Part shown: one piece after another, positions 42,353 to 50,777 of the stretch
How the letters are laid out: each line of letters opens with the position of its first letter
How positions within the stretch are numbered: the first letter of the stretch is position 1
Source of the DNA: RYN-230 sp963834705
GTDB taxonomy: Bacteria > Actinomycetota > Actinomycetes > Streptosporangiales > Streptosporangiaceae
Length of the DNA stretch: 64,000 nucleotides
Assembly (NCBI GenBank): GCA_963834705.1
Contig: CAWICV010000013.1
Coordinates: 186,001-250,000, forward strand
Direction: 5' to 3'
The notes under the pieces: generated by a model
Told to the model about the DNA's origin: nothing
The model's input: the letters and a program-made list of their open reading frames with translations, nothing else
Databases searched by the model: none
Position numbers and translations under genes: made by a program

Positions 42353-42796
42353 CTAGCCGATCAGCTCGAACCAGGACGACACCAGGTTGTCCGGTGCCCC
42401 GGGCGAGCATTCCGGCTGGGCCGCCCCGTGCACCTCAGCCACGGCCTCGCCGCCCTCCCAGGCCACCCGGGCCCGGCCGCCCGCCCGCCGCCCGCACCAG
42501 CTGGCCCAGCCCACCGGTGCGGCGGCCCGCTGGCCCGGCCGCAGCAGCACGTAACCGGGGGACCGCCAATCCAGCGTGATCACCGTCCGGGCGGCCAGCG
42601 GCGTGCCGTCCCCGGCCAGCGGGGTGACCTCCGGCTTGCCCGGCAGCCGGCATACCCGGCCGCTCACGTTCTCCGCCAGCACCTGCCCGCGCAGTCCGGT
42701 GCCGTCCCGCTCCCAGCGCACCACCACCGCCAGGTCCGCCGCCTCGCACAGCGGCGCCCCGGCCGGATCGCCGCTGGCCGGCCCGCCCTCACTCAT
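42353..42796 (-). CDS. DUF4232-like protein
   Basis: A 147-aa protein with the DUF4232 pattern: LCEAADLAVVVRWERDGTGL, VLAENVSGRVCRLPGKPEVT, then VLLRPGQRAAAPVGW. Most DUF4232 proteins are secreted lipoproteins, but here no signal peptide is visible, so it may be cytoplasmic or N-terminally shortened. ATG 42796 has GAAGGAGG upstream. Function unknown. Confidence 0.75.
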   Translation of the reverse strand: MSEGGPASGDPAGAPLCEAADLAVVVRWERDGTGLRGQVLAENVSGRVCRLPGKPEVTPLAGDGTPLAARTVITLDWRSPGYVLLRPGQRAAAPVGWASWCGRRAGGRARVAWEGGEAVAEVHGAAQPECSPGAPDNLVSSWFELIG

Positions 42797-42813
42797 GCCT
42801 CCGGACCCCTCCT

Positions 42814-42905
42814 TCAGAACGCCAGTACGGTCGTGATGTCGCCGGGCTGCCGAGTGTACGCGTCGGCCCACTGGGCCGGCGGCACCTGCCGGGTGATCAG
42901 CTGGC
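42814..42905 (-). pseudogene. C-terminal relic of a zinc-type (MDR) dehydrogenase
   Basis: The segment encodes QLITRQVPPAQWADAYTRQP, then GDITTVLAF and stop. This resembles the C-terminus of medium-chain Zn-dependent dehydrogenases. The rest of the gene is missing: upstream the sequence is the RidA gene, whose stop lies inside the relic. A deletion seems to have joined the two. Confidence 0.5.
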
Positions 42906-43256
42906 TCGGCGGGCGGTGGCGGTGATTTCCACCACTGCGCCGCCGAGCAGGGCCGCGCCCACCGTGGTCCGCACCGGCCGTGGCTCGGCGAAGTGCTGCT
43001 CGTACACCGCGTTGAAGCGCTCGAAGTCGGCCAGGTCGGCCAGATGGACCAGGCACGACACAACGTCAGCGAGCCCGGTCCCGGCCGCGGCCAGCAGCGC
43101 CCCGACCTTGCCGAGCGCGTCCGTGGCCTGCTCCTCGATGGTGCTGCCCGCGCCAGTCTGGCCAGCCAGGAAGACCCACTCACCGACGACCAGGCCGGGT
43201 GAGTACGGGCCGCCCGGCGGGGCCGCCGGCAATGCGACCGGAACCTTGTCCGTCAT
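42897..43256 (-). CDS. RidA/YjgF-family protein
   Basis: A 119-aa RidA-like protein: GGPYSPGLVVGEWVFLAGQT, then VVSCLVHLADLADFERFNAV and PVRTTVGAALLGGAVVEITA with the Arg that binds imine acids. RidA hydrolyses reactive enamines and imines. ATG 43256 overlaps the ArsR stop (ATGA). The C-terminal residues (TARRAS) read into a dehydrogenase relic, so the natural end may have been altered. Confidence 0.88.
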   Translation of the reverse strand: MTDKVPVALPAAPPGGPYSPGLVVGEWVFLAGQTGAGSTIEEQATDALGKVGALLAAAGTGLADVVSCLVHLADLADFERFNAVYEQHFAEPRPVRTTVGAALLGGAVVEITATARRAS

Positions 43257-43555
43257 AGCTCCTCCGCGACTTTCTGTTTCAGGGCCGTGAGGCCCGCCTC
43301 GTTGCGCTTGTAGAACGTCCACTGGCCGATCCGTTTGGCGGTGACCAGCCCGGCGCGGGCCAGCGCCTGCAGGTGTGCGGTGGCGGTCGGCTGGGCGACG
43401 CCGAGTTTGTTCGCGATGAACAGCACGCAGACGCCGTCCTCGACCAGGTCGCCGTCACGCTGCGGCGGGAAGTGCGCCACCGGATCGCGCAGCCAGTCCA
43501 GGATCTGCAGCCGTTTCGGGCTGGCCAGCGCGGCCAGCACGGTGGCGTCAAGCAT
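43253..43555 (-). CDS. ArsR-family regulator
   Basis: A 100-aa winged helix: MLDATVLAALASPKRLQILD, recognition region KLGVAQPTATAHLQALARAG, wing LVTAKRIGQWTFYKRNE. No metal-binding Cys cluster, so it may sense another ligand. It overlaps the end of the PhzF gene by 8 bp (a GTG at 43564 is also possible) and is coupled to RidA, so it probably regulates this operon. Confidence 0.88.
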   Translation of the reverse strand: MLDATVLAALASPKRLQILDWLRDPVAHFPPQRDGDLVEDGVCVLFIANKLGVAQPTATAHLQALARAGLVTAKRIGQWTFYKRNEAGLTALKQKVAEEL

Positions 43556-44384
43556 CCAGTTCACCGCGGGCGACGACGACCGCCGCCCCGGCGACCTCGA
43601 CCGAGTCGATCCGGTCACCGTCCCCGGTGGCCCGGGCATACAGCATGGACGGGCGGCCGATCTCGGCACCCTGGCTGATCTCGATCTCCTGGCCGAACGC
43701 GATCCGGCCGTGCCGGGCCAGGTGCACGGCGAGCGGCCCAGCCGCCGAGCCGGTGGCGGGATCTTCGGGCACGCCGAGCCCGGGCGCGAAGTTCCTGGCC
43801 TTCCAGTGGCGGCCGGTGCCGGCGAAGCAGACCGCCCCGATGGCGGGCAGCCTGCCCAGCGCGCCCAGATCCGGCTGCAGCGCGGCCACTTCCTGCTCGC
43901 TGGCCAGCGCCACGTAGACGTGCTGCGGGCCGTTCCGGTATGCCTCCACCGGCAGCTCGGCAGACTTCACGCCCAGCGCCGCCAGCAGGTCAGCGGTCCG
44001 GTCGTAAGGCACCCGGACCGGGATCGGCTGCCGCATCCGGCCGGACACGATCCGCCCGTTCTCCCGGGTGAGGTCGACGCGGATCACGCCCGCCCCGGTT
44101 TCCAGCCGGATCGTCTCCTGAGCTCCGGCCGCGCCGAGCACGTACGCCGTGCCGAGTACCGGGTGCCCGGCGAAGGGGAGTTCGGCGGCCGGGGTGAAGA
44201 TGCGGACCCGCGCGTCCGGGCCCTCTCCGGCTGGCAGCACGAAGACGGTCTCGGACAGGTTGAACTCCCGGGCGATCTGCTGCATCCGTGCCGGCGGCAG
44301 GCCATCGGCGTCCGTGACCACAGCCACCGGGTTGCCCTCCAGCGGTGTGCTGGTGAACACGTCGGCCACCACGTATTGGTACAT
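43548..44384 (-). CDS. PhzF-family isomerase
   Basis: A 278-aa PhzF-like protein with the two-fold diaminopimelate epimerase-like fold. Signatures are VVADVFTSTPLEGNPVAVV, catalytic Glu in NLSETVFVLP, TPAAELPFAGHPVLGTAY and EDPATGSAAGPLAVHL. The substrate is unknown. ATG 44384 lacks a ribosome site but follows TAGCTT by 7-9 nt, suggesting a leaderless mRNA. First gene of PhzF, ArsR, RidA. Confidence 0.9.
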   Translation of the reverse strand: MYQYVVADVFTSTPLEGNPVAVVTDADGLPPARMQQIAREFNLSETVFVLPAGEGPDARVRIFTPAAELPFAGHPVLGTAYVLGAAGAQETIRLETGAGVIRVDLTRENGRIVSGRMRQPIPVRVPYDRTADLLAALGVKSAELPVEAYRNGPQHVYVALASEQEVAALQPDLGALGRLPAIGAVCFAGTGRHWKARNFAPGLGVPEDPATGSAAGPLAVHLARHGRIAFGQEIEISQGAEIGRPSMLYARATGDGDRIDSVEVAGAAVVVARGELDA

Positions 44385-44440
44385 AGCTAACAAGCTATTT
44401 CCCTATGGGCGGCGCTGTCAACGAGGCGGCCCGGTGGGGC

Positions 44441-44699
44441 TCAGGCTGGGGTGAGGCGGAGCAGGCAGGCGGCTGGGGCCGCGGCCAGGTGCACGGTCAG
44501 CTCGCCGGAAGCCGGCGACCACCCGGCCTGCCCCGCGCCGAACAGCACCTCGGCCTGGGCCGGGCCGCCGCGCAGGTGCGGCACGGGCAGCGTGGCCTGG
44601 CCTGGGTGGCCGGCCTCCGGGCCAAGCAGGCTAACGACGACCTGGCCTCGGCCGGCTGACGCGGCCACCCGTCCTACTACGCGCCGGACATCGGCAAGA
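44441..44699 (-). pseudogene. C-terminal relic, possibly of a carbohydrate-active enzyme
   Basis: The frame reads AASAGRGQVVVSLLGPEAGH, PGQATLPVPHLRGGPAQAEV, then SGELTVHLAAAPAACLLRLT and stop. This looks like the C-terminal beta-domain of a glycosidase such as an alpha-amylase-type enzyme. No catalytic part precedes it: the adjacent sequence is the end of the permease gene. The family assignment is tentative. Confidence 0.35.
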
Positions 44700-46244
44700 T
44701 CACGGCTGCTCCGGCGGTGCTGCGGTAACCGCCGCCGGGCCGGCGGACTCCGCCCGGGTCCGCCGGCCCAGCCACCAGAACAGCGTGCCGATCACGATGA
44801 AGATCAGCACCGGGGTGAGCTCGGTCCACAGGTAGGTGAACCGCTGGCCGTACGTCCAGCCTTCCGGGCGGAAGTCGCTGCCGAACCACGAGCTGCCCAG
44901 CCCGGGCGCGATGAGCTGCACGGTGGCGATCGCGACCAGGATCATCAGCACCACAGTGATCGGCCGGTGCCACCGCATCCGGAACGGCCGTGGCGTCTCC
45001 GGATGGCTGCGGCGCAGCTTCCACAGCGCCGGGTAGATGAGCAGGTAGCTGATCAGCGTGGTGGAGATGGTCACGCCGAGCACCGCGTCGAAGTACTTGG
45101 CCGCGTTGCCGCTGGTGATCTGGTGGGCCAGCACGACCACGACGCTGGCCACGATGCCGCTGACCACATTGACCCGGACCGGCGTGCCATAGCGGGCGTT
45201 GATCACGCCCAGGGAACGCGGGCCCGAGCCGTCGTAGCAGGACACGGCCAGCGCCCGATCCGAGCCCATGATCCAGGTCGCGCCGGAGGTGATCAGGCAG
45301 ATGATGAACAGGATGGCCATCGCGTCGCCCAGGATCAGGCCACCGCCGGTCAGGGTGGCCGCGCCGGACGCGTTGACGTGCCCGCCGTACACGGTGAACA
45401 CGTCCTGGATGGCGCTGACGAACCCGCTGAAGTTGGTCACCGCGCTGGCCGGCAGCACGACCAGGATGCCGAGCACGGGCAGCGCGTACAGGGCCACGCT
45501 GAGCACGGTGGACCGGGCGATGCCGAACGGCACGTCACGCTGCGGGTTGACCATCTCCTCGCCCGCGCTGTTCGGCAGTTCGAAGCCGACGAAGTTGAAC
45601 AGCAGCACGCCGACCAGCAGCACAAAGCCGCTTGTCGTCGGCTTGTACCCGCTGGCGCCCAGCCCCTGCGCGCCGTGCTTGATGGCGAAGATGACGACCG
45701 AGACGGTGAACAGGGCGAGCAGGACGAACCGGGCGAACGCGCCCGCCGTGGGCAGCCACTTGCCCACGCTGAACGACGTGATGGCCGCGACGATGGACAG
45801 CCAGACGAAGGCCAGCGCGATGATGAACCAGACCGCCGTGGGCACGGCGGCGCCGTGGTTGAAGAACACCTCGACCGCGCCGATGCAGCTGATGGTGAGC
45901 GTGCCGCCGATCCACACCGGGTTGGTGATCCAGTACAGGAAGTTGTTCACCGCCCCGGCCAGGTGCCCGAACGCCAGCCGGGTCCAGTAGTACGGCCCGC
46001 CTTCCTGCGGGAACGCCGCACCCAGCTCGGCGAACAGCAGCGCCTGCGGGACGAAGAACACCACCGCGAAGATCATCATCCAGGTGAACGCCTGGCCGCC
46101 GCCCTGCGCCACGGTGGCGATGGTGTCCACCCCGACGATCGTGCAGACCAGGAAGAACAAGATGTCGAACCGGCCGAAGTGGCGCTGCAGCTTCCGCCGC
46201 TCTTCGACGGCGGCAACGGTCATCGGTTCCAGCGTGTCGGTCAT
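44700..46244 (-). CDS. APC-family amino acid permease
   Basis: A 514-aa, 12-14 helix permease. Helix 1 has FDILFFLVCTIVGVDTIATV, then LFAELGAAFPQEGGPYYWTR, and LLFNFVGFELPNSAGEEMVN, as in APC (AAT/GABA-permease-like) carriers. It imports amino acids or amines. The basic C-terminal tail is cytoplasmic. An unusual 133-bp upstream gap leads to the PadR-type regulator on the same strand. Confidence 0.9.
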   Translation of the reverse strand: MTDTLEPMTVAAVEERRKLQRHFGRFDILFFLVCTIVGVDTIATVAQGGGQAFTWMMIFAVVFFVPQALLFAELGAAFPQEGGPYYWTRLAFGHLAGAVNNFLYWITNPVWIGGTLTISCIGAVEVFFNHGAAVPTAVWFIIALAFVWLSIVAAITSFSVGKWLPTAGAFARFVLLALFTVSVVIFAIKHGAQGLGASGYKPTTSGFVLLVGVLLFNFVGFELPNSAGEEMVNPQRDVPFGIARSTVLSVALYALPVLGILVVLPASAVTNFSGFVSAIQDVFTVYGGHVNASGAATLTGGGLILGDAMAILFIICLITSGATWIMGSDRALAVSCYDGSGPRSLGVINARYGTPVRVNVVSGIVASVVVVLAHQITSGNAAKYFDAVLGVTISTTLISYLLIYPALWKLRRSHPETPRPFRMRWHRPITVVLMILVAIATVQLIAPGLGSSWFGSDFRPEGWTYGQRFTYLWTELTPVLIFIVIGTLFWWLGRRTRAESAGPAAVTAAPPEQP

Positions 46245-46377
46245 GCTTAATGAGAGCGTAGTTAGTGATCTGTGAGCAAGACCACAATGCCCTTTTTGTG
46301 TGCTGCGACTACACGCCGGTAGGTGTCCGCTACCTGCAGTAACGGATAGCCGGTATCGATGCGGCGCGGCCAGCCGG

Positions 46378-47025
46378 TCAGGGCAGATCGGCCAGCAGGC
46401 CGCGAAGATCGCCAGGCGTCTGCGCGGTCAGCGCGGCGCTGAGCCGCTCGTCCAGTTCCGCGTGGCTGAGCCGGCCCACCGCGAAGTGCTCGCGGAGCCG
46501 GGCAACGGCCAGGTCCCGGTCGGCGTCCGAAACCCAGCCGACGAGACCGTCCGCGGTGTCCAGCCACCTGATCACCGAATCCAGCCGGTACAGCTCGGCG
46601 TAACTGGCCAGGGCCAGGCTCAGATTCTGAACGCCAGTACCCCGGTTGATCCGGGTCCGCCGCTGCATCGACTCCATCAGGCAGCGGCGGTGCGACTGGA
46701 TCACGTCATGCACGTCGGTGCCCGGTACCTGCCTGGCCAGCAGGACCTTCATGAGCAGGTCATGGCCGGAGACCGGATCCGGGGTAGTGCGCAGCCAGCC
46801 GGCCAGTTCCCGCTGCCCGCCGGCGGTGATCCGGAACTGGCCCGGATCGTGCCCCCGGTTGGCGGCCACCAGCCCGGCCCGGGCCAGCCGGCCCAGCGCC
46901 GCGGACACCTGGCCGGCGCTCGGTGCGGGCGGCCCGGTGCGGCCAGTGGCCAGTTCCTCGCCGAGCCACGATCCCGGCCGCGGTCCGTTAGCCAGCACTG
47001 CGAGCAGGGCAAAATCAACCGTCAT
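46378..47025 (-). CDS. PadR-like regulator fused to a DUF1707 domain
   Basis: A 215-aa protein. Residues 1-85 form a PadR-like winged helix (MTVDFALLAVLANGPRPGSW, VSAALGRLARAGLVAANRGH, FRITAGGQRELAGWL). A helical middle follows. The last ~50 residues (VSDADRDLAVARLREHFAVG, then RLSHAELDERLSAALTAQTP) are a DUF1707 domain, normally found at the N-terminus of small membrane proteins. The fusion is uncommon. It may regulate the neighbouring APC permease gene. Confidence 0.8.
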   Translation of the reverse strand: MTVDFALLAVLANGPRPGSWLGEELATGRTGPPAPSAGQVSAALGRLARAGLVAANRGHDPGQFRITAGGQRELAGWLRTTPDPVSGHDLLMKVLLARQVPGTDVHDVIQSHRRCLMESMQRRTRINRGTGVQNLSLALASYAELYRLDSVIRWLDTADGLVGWVSDADRDLAVARLREHFAVGRLSHAELDERLSAALTAQTPGDLRGLLADLP

Positions 47026-47134
47026 GACACCGCACCCGGACCGTGTGCCGCCGAATATACCGAGTATAACGGGACCGGTGCGGGGGGCGCGGGCAGGTGG
47101 AGGGGGCGGCCCGGCGCCGGGCTTGCCAGCCCGG

Positions 47135-48019
47135 CTAGCCCGCCCCGCCGACCGCGATCAGCGCAACCGACGCCGCGGCCAGGCCCAGCCCGGCCAGCCG
47201 GATCCTGGTCAGCCGCTCGCCCAGCAGCACCCGGGCCAGCAGGATCGTCGATCCGGGGTACAGCGACGTGATGACCGCGGTGACCGCGAGCAGGCCTTCG
47301 TGCGTCGCGACGAAGTAGCAGGCCGTGCCGGCCGCGCCGGTCGCCCCGGCCAGGACGGCCAGCCAGCCGGCCCGCCGCGGCGGCGGCTTCAGCTGGTGGC
47401 TCACCGCCCCCACCAGGCACAGCGCGGCCAGCCCGATCAGCTGCGCGATGACCGGTGGCCACAGGTCATGCCCGGAACCGGACCGGTTGAGGGCGATGAA
47501 CAGTACGGCGAAGCCGGCCCCGGCGGCCAGGCCGTAGCCCGCCCCGGCGGCCTGGTGGCCCGGTTCCCCGCTTCCCGGCTCGCCGCCCGGGCCGGCCGAT
47601 ACGGCGACGATGGCGGGCAGCGCCAGCGCAATCCCGGTCAGCGCGAGCGCGCTGGGATGCTCGCCGAACAGGAGCCCGGCCAGCACCGAGAACCCGGCCG
47701 ACGCCACCGCACTGAGCGGCGCGGCCACGCTGAATGCCGCGTGCCGGAAACCCAGGTAGAGCGCCATCGCGCCGGTCACACCGCCCAGTCCGGCGGCCGC
47801 CGCCCAGGCCACCGAGGGCCACGACGGGAACTCGGTGCTGACCCACGGCACCACCAGCAGCAGGGTCGCCACGCTGGCCGCCTCGCCCAGGATCGTCACC
47901 CGGATGACGCTGGCCGCCCGGGTGGCCAGGCCGGCCGCGTAGTCCGACGCGCCGTACCCGAGGGCCGATGCGAGCGCCCAGACAATGGCGAGCACCGTAG
48001 CGAGTATGTCACCGGGCAT
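47135..48019 (-). CDS. EamA-type DMT transporter
   Basis: A 294-aa protein with ten hydrophobic helices in two EamA repeats (AIVWALASALGYGASDYAAG, then FSVLAGLLFGEHPSALALTG; and LAVTAVITSLYPGSTILLAR, VLLGERLTRI). It likely exports a small metabolite. It lies 57 bp downstream of the esterase gene on the same strand and may share its transcript. Confidence 0.88.
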   Translation of the reverse strand: MPGDILATVLAIVWALASALGYGASDYAAGLATRAASVIRVTILGEAASVATLLLVVPWVSTEFPSWPSVAWAAAAGLGGVTGAMALYLGFRHAAFSVAAPLSAVASAGFSVLAGLLFGEHPSALALTGIALALPAIVAVSAGPGGEPGSGEPGHQAAGAGYGLAAGAGFAVLFIALNRSGSGHDLWPPVIAQLIGLAALCLVGAVSHQLKPPPRRAGWLAVLAGATGAAGTACYFVATHEGLLAVTAVITSLYPGSTILLARVLLGERLTRIRLAGLGLAAASVALIAVGGAG

Positions 48020-48076
48020 GCTGGGGGGATGAGCGGGGAGCAGGCCGCCGTGACCGCGGCGGCCTGCTGGATCGGA

Positions 48077-49018
48077 TCATCGCGGCTGCGACCCGGACGG
48101 CTGGGGCGCCCGGTCCGCGTTCTCCCTGACCAGCCGCGCGATCTCGGGCCACAGCGGGGCGGGCAGGTCGTGCCCGACGCCGGGCAGGATGACCAGGCGG
48201 GCGCCGTCGATGGCCCGGGCCGTGGCGCGCGCCGCGCTGACCCGCAGGATAGGGTCCTGGTCGCCGTGCAGCACGAGGACCGGCTTGTCCAGCTCGCGCA
48301 GTTCCGGGCCGTGCCATGGCGCACCGACCTGCCTGCTCTGCGCCTTGGTGTCCCGGGGGCCGCTGTCCACCTCGCGCTCGATCCACTCCCGCGCGGCGGT
48401 CTCGTCGAACGGGTAGGCGGGCGAGGCGATCTCGCGGGCCACGGCCAGGGAGAGCTGGACGTCGCCATCCCGCCCCGCCGGGACCTTCATCCGGGCCAGC
48501 TTGGCCAGCAGGCCGAAGCGCACGTACCGGCCGCCGCCGAGGCCGGACACGTCGCTGGGCAGCGCTGCGGCCGACACCACGCTGAGCACCCGGTCCGGGT
48601 GCCGGAGCGCGATGCGCTGCGCGAGCTGCCCGCCGAGCGAGGCGCCGAAGATGTGCGCCCGGTCCCAGCCGAGCGCGTCCAGCACGGCCACCGCGTCGTC
48701 GGTCATGTCCTCAGCCGAGTACGCGCCGCGCTTGCGGGCCACCGCGGCGAACGGGTGGCTGGCCCCGGTGTCCGGCATCCGGGTGGACTGCCCGGCGTCC
48801 CGCTGGTCGTAGCGGGCCACCGCGAAGCCCTGGCCGGCGAACGCCTGGGCCAGCCCGGCCGGCCACCAGAACCGGGACACGGCCAGCCCCATGACCAGCA
48901 GCAGCGGGTCACCGGCCGGGCCGTCCAGCGTGTCGTAGGCGATCCGTACCTGGGCGTTGTGCGCGTACTGCGTCGGGGTCCAGGGGCCGTCCTCGAAACT
49001 GCGATCGTTGTTCGCCAT
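48077..49018 (-). CDS. Alpha/beta hydrolase (methylesterase-like)
   Basis: A 313-aa hydrolase: nucleophile elbow FGASLGGQLAQRIAL, RYDQRDAGQSTRMP, acid in VLHGDQDPILRV and His in LPGVGHDLPAPLW. It resembles the RdmC-type methylesterase group of actinomycete polyketide pathways, though many relatives are general esterases. It is divergent from a TetR gene with a palindromic operator between them, so TetR control is likely. Confidence 0.9.
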   Translation of the reverse strand: MANNDRSFEDGPWTPTQYAHNAQVRIAYDTLDGPAGDPLLLVMGLAVSRFWWPAGLAQAFAGQGFAVARYDQRDAGQSTRMPDTGASHPFAAVARKRGAYSAEDMTDDAVAVLDALGWDRAHIFGASLGGQLAQRIALRHPDRVLSVVSAAALPSDVSGLGGGRYVRFGLLAKLARMKVPAGRDGDVQLSLAVAREIASPAYPFDETAAREWIEREVDSGPRDTKAQSRQVGAPWHGPELRELDKPVLVLHGDQDPILRVSAARATARAIDGARLVILPGVGHDLPAPLWPEIARLVRENADRAPQPSGSQPR

Positions 49019-49033
49019 ATGTCCAGGCTACGT

Positions 49034-49047
49034 CACTGAGTACAGTG
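49034..49047. promoter_or_regulatory. Palindromic operator CACTG-AGTA-CAGTG
   Basis: A perfect 5-bp inverted repeat with a 4-bp centre lies in the 35-bp gap between the divergent hydrolase and TetR genes. TACAGT (49041-49046) is 7 nt before ATG 49054 and could be a leaderless -10. A TetR bound here would block both promoters. Confidence 0.6.
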
Positions 49048-49053
49048 TTCGCA

Positions 49054-49736
49054 ATGATGGCGAAGCAGCAGAGCATCTGGACCCGCCCGGAGCGGGCGAC
49101 CCGCGGGCCGGCCCGGAGCACAGCCGGGCCGAGATCGCGGCGGCCGGCGTCGCGCTGGCCGACAGCAGCGGCCTGGCCGCGGTGACCATGCGCTCGGCCG
49201 CAGCCGCCGTCGGCACCGCGGCCGCCTCGCTGTACCGGTACGTCGCCACCCGGGATGAGCTGGTCGAGCTGATGGCCGATCAGGTGTACGGGGAGTACCG
49301 CTATGCGGGGCCCGAGCCGGGCCGCCCGGTGGCCAATCTGCTCCGGCTGGCGCACCAGGGCCGGGCCATCTACCACCGGCACCCGTGGCTGCTCGACGTG
49401 CCGGCCACCGGCGGGCTGCCCGGGCCGAACGCGGTGGCCTACATCGAGCACACGCTGGCCGCGCTGGACGGCACCGGGCTGACCGGGCCGGAGAAGCTGG
49501 AGACGATCGGCCTGTTCTCCGGTGCGGTGCGGCTGCTCGCGGAGACCGAGATCAGCCAGCAGCGGGCCGGCCAGGACACCGGGCAGTGGCAGGGCTCGCT
49601 GGCCAGCTACCTGATCAACATCGCGGCCGGGGGGCAGCACCCGCAGCTGGCGGCCGCGCTGGCCGAGTCGCGCGCCCCGGCCGAACTGCTGTTCGACCGG
49701 GCGCTGACCCGGATCCTGACCGGCCTGCTGCGCTAA
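49054..49736 (+). CDS. TetR-family regulator with an apparent N-terminal frameshift
   Basis: The body is a typical TetR: SRAEIAAAGVALADSSGLAA, VTMRSAAAAVGTAAASLYRY, then VATRDELVELM, and a long ligand domain. This frame has no ATG or GTG in a sensible place; only GTG 48957, inside the divergent gene, or CTG 49076. The neighbouring frame begins at ATG 49054/49057 with MAKQQSIWTRPERAT and joins the TetR frame if one base is added near 49100-49115. Either a real frameshift or a sequencing error. Confidence 0.75.
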
Positions 49737-50776
49737 CCGATGCCGCACAGCCGGAGCAGCCAGCTGAGCTTCCGGCCGCCCGGCAGCGCCGCGGCATCCA
49801 TCACCGGCTGGCCGAGGACCGCGACCCAGACGCCCTGCGGGCCGGCGGCCACCGCGTACGGCCGCTCGCCGACCCGCACCGTGGCCAGCACCGCCCCCCG
49901 CGCGTCGATCCGGCTCAGTGTGCCGGCCCCGGTGCTGGCCACCCAGACCGAGCCGCCCGCGGCGGCCAGGCCGGTGGGCTGCCCGCCGACCGGCACGGTG
50001 CGGACCTGGCGGCCGGGGCCGATGACCAGCACGCCGTCCGTCCCGCCGGTCGCCCACAGCCGGTCACCGGTCGCGGCCAGGTGGGTGGGCGCCGTGGGCA
50101 GGGTCAGCACCGCGTCCACCCGGTCGCGGGCCGGGCTGATCCGGGACACGGTGCGCGCGTCCGGGTCGGCCACCCACACCCCGCCGTCGCCCACGGCCAT
50201 CGGGCCGGCCGTGCCGCCCACGCGGACCGTCGCGGCCAGCCGCCCGGTGGCTGCCGCGTACCGGTACACCGTGCCGTGCACCGTGTCGTCCACCCAGACC
50301 GCCCCGGCCGCGGTGACCACGTCGCCGATCAGGCCATCAAGCGGCAGCGTGGCGAACGGGTGGGTCACCGCGGTGCCGGACAGGCCGGGCACGACCCGGT
50401 ACAGGCTGGCCCCGACGGCCACCCAGACCGCGCCTGGCCCGGCGGCCAGGTCACCGGGGTTGATGACCTGGCGGGACGGCAGCGTGACGGTGGCGTCGAT
50501 CCGGCTGGTCACCGGGTTCACCGCGTAGAGCAGGTGGTTCTGGGTGCCGCTGCCGCCGGTCAGCCACAGGCTGCCGATGCCATCGGCCAGGCCGTTGACC
50601 TCGGCCAGCCGCGGGCCGCTGACCACCCGGTTGCCCTGGGGGAGGACATGCACCAGCCCGGCGCCGCCTACGGCCGGAGTGGCCGCCGCACGGGTCACGG
50701 ACAGCCCGCCGGCCAGCACGATCAGGCAGGCGGCCGCGCCCAGAGCTGGCACGGTCAGCAGCAGCCAGCGTCGCAC
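49733..50776 (-). CDS. Secreted YncE/Vgb-like beta-propeller, partner of the copper oxidase
   Basis: A 347-aa protein with a signal/anchor (LLLTVPALGAAACLIVLAGG) and about six blade repeats of the form GAVWVA...TVxRISP (for example GPMAVGDGGVWVADPDARTV, GLAAAGGSVWVASTGAGTLS). Propellers of this type bind ligands or partners. It begins 1 bp after the oxidase stop, so the two are co-expressed and may work together at the cell surface. A decayed second copy lies at 55479-56258. It ends overlapping the TetR gene by 4 bp. Confidence 0.85.
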   Translation of the reverse strand: MRRWLLLTVPALGAAACLIVLAGGLSVTRAAATPAVGGAGLVHVLPQGNRVVSGPRLAEVNGLADGIGSLWLTGGSGTQNHLLYAVNPVTSRIDATVTLPSRQVINPGDLAAGPGAVWVAVGASLYRVVPGLSGTAVTHPFATLPLDGLIGDVVTAAGAVWVDDTVHGTVYRYAAATGRLAATVRVGGTAGPMAVGDGGVWVADPDARTVSRISPARDRVDAVLTLPTAPTHLAATGDRLWATGGTDGVLVIGPGRQVRTVPVGGQPTGLAAAGGSVWVASTGAGTLSRIDARGAVLATVRVGERPYAVAAGPQGVWVAVLGQPVMDAAALPGGRKLSWLLRLCGIG

Positions 50777-50777
50777 G

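Noticed and set aside
44451..46250. 599-aa plus-strand frame opposite the APC permease
   Set aside because: Asp/His/Gln-rich antisense pattern; the minus strand encodes an evident 12-helix transporter.
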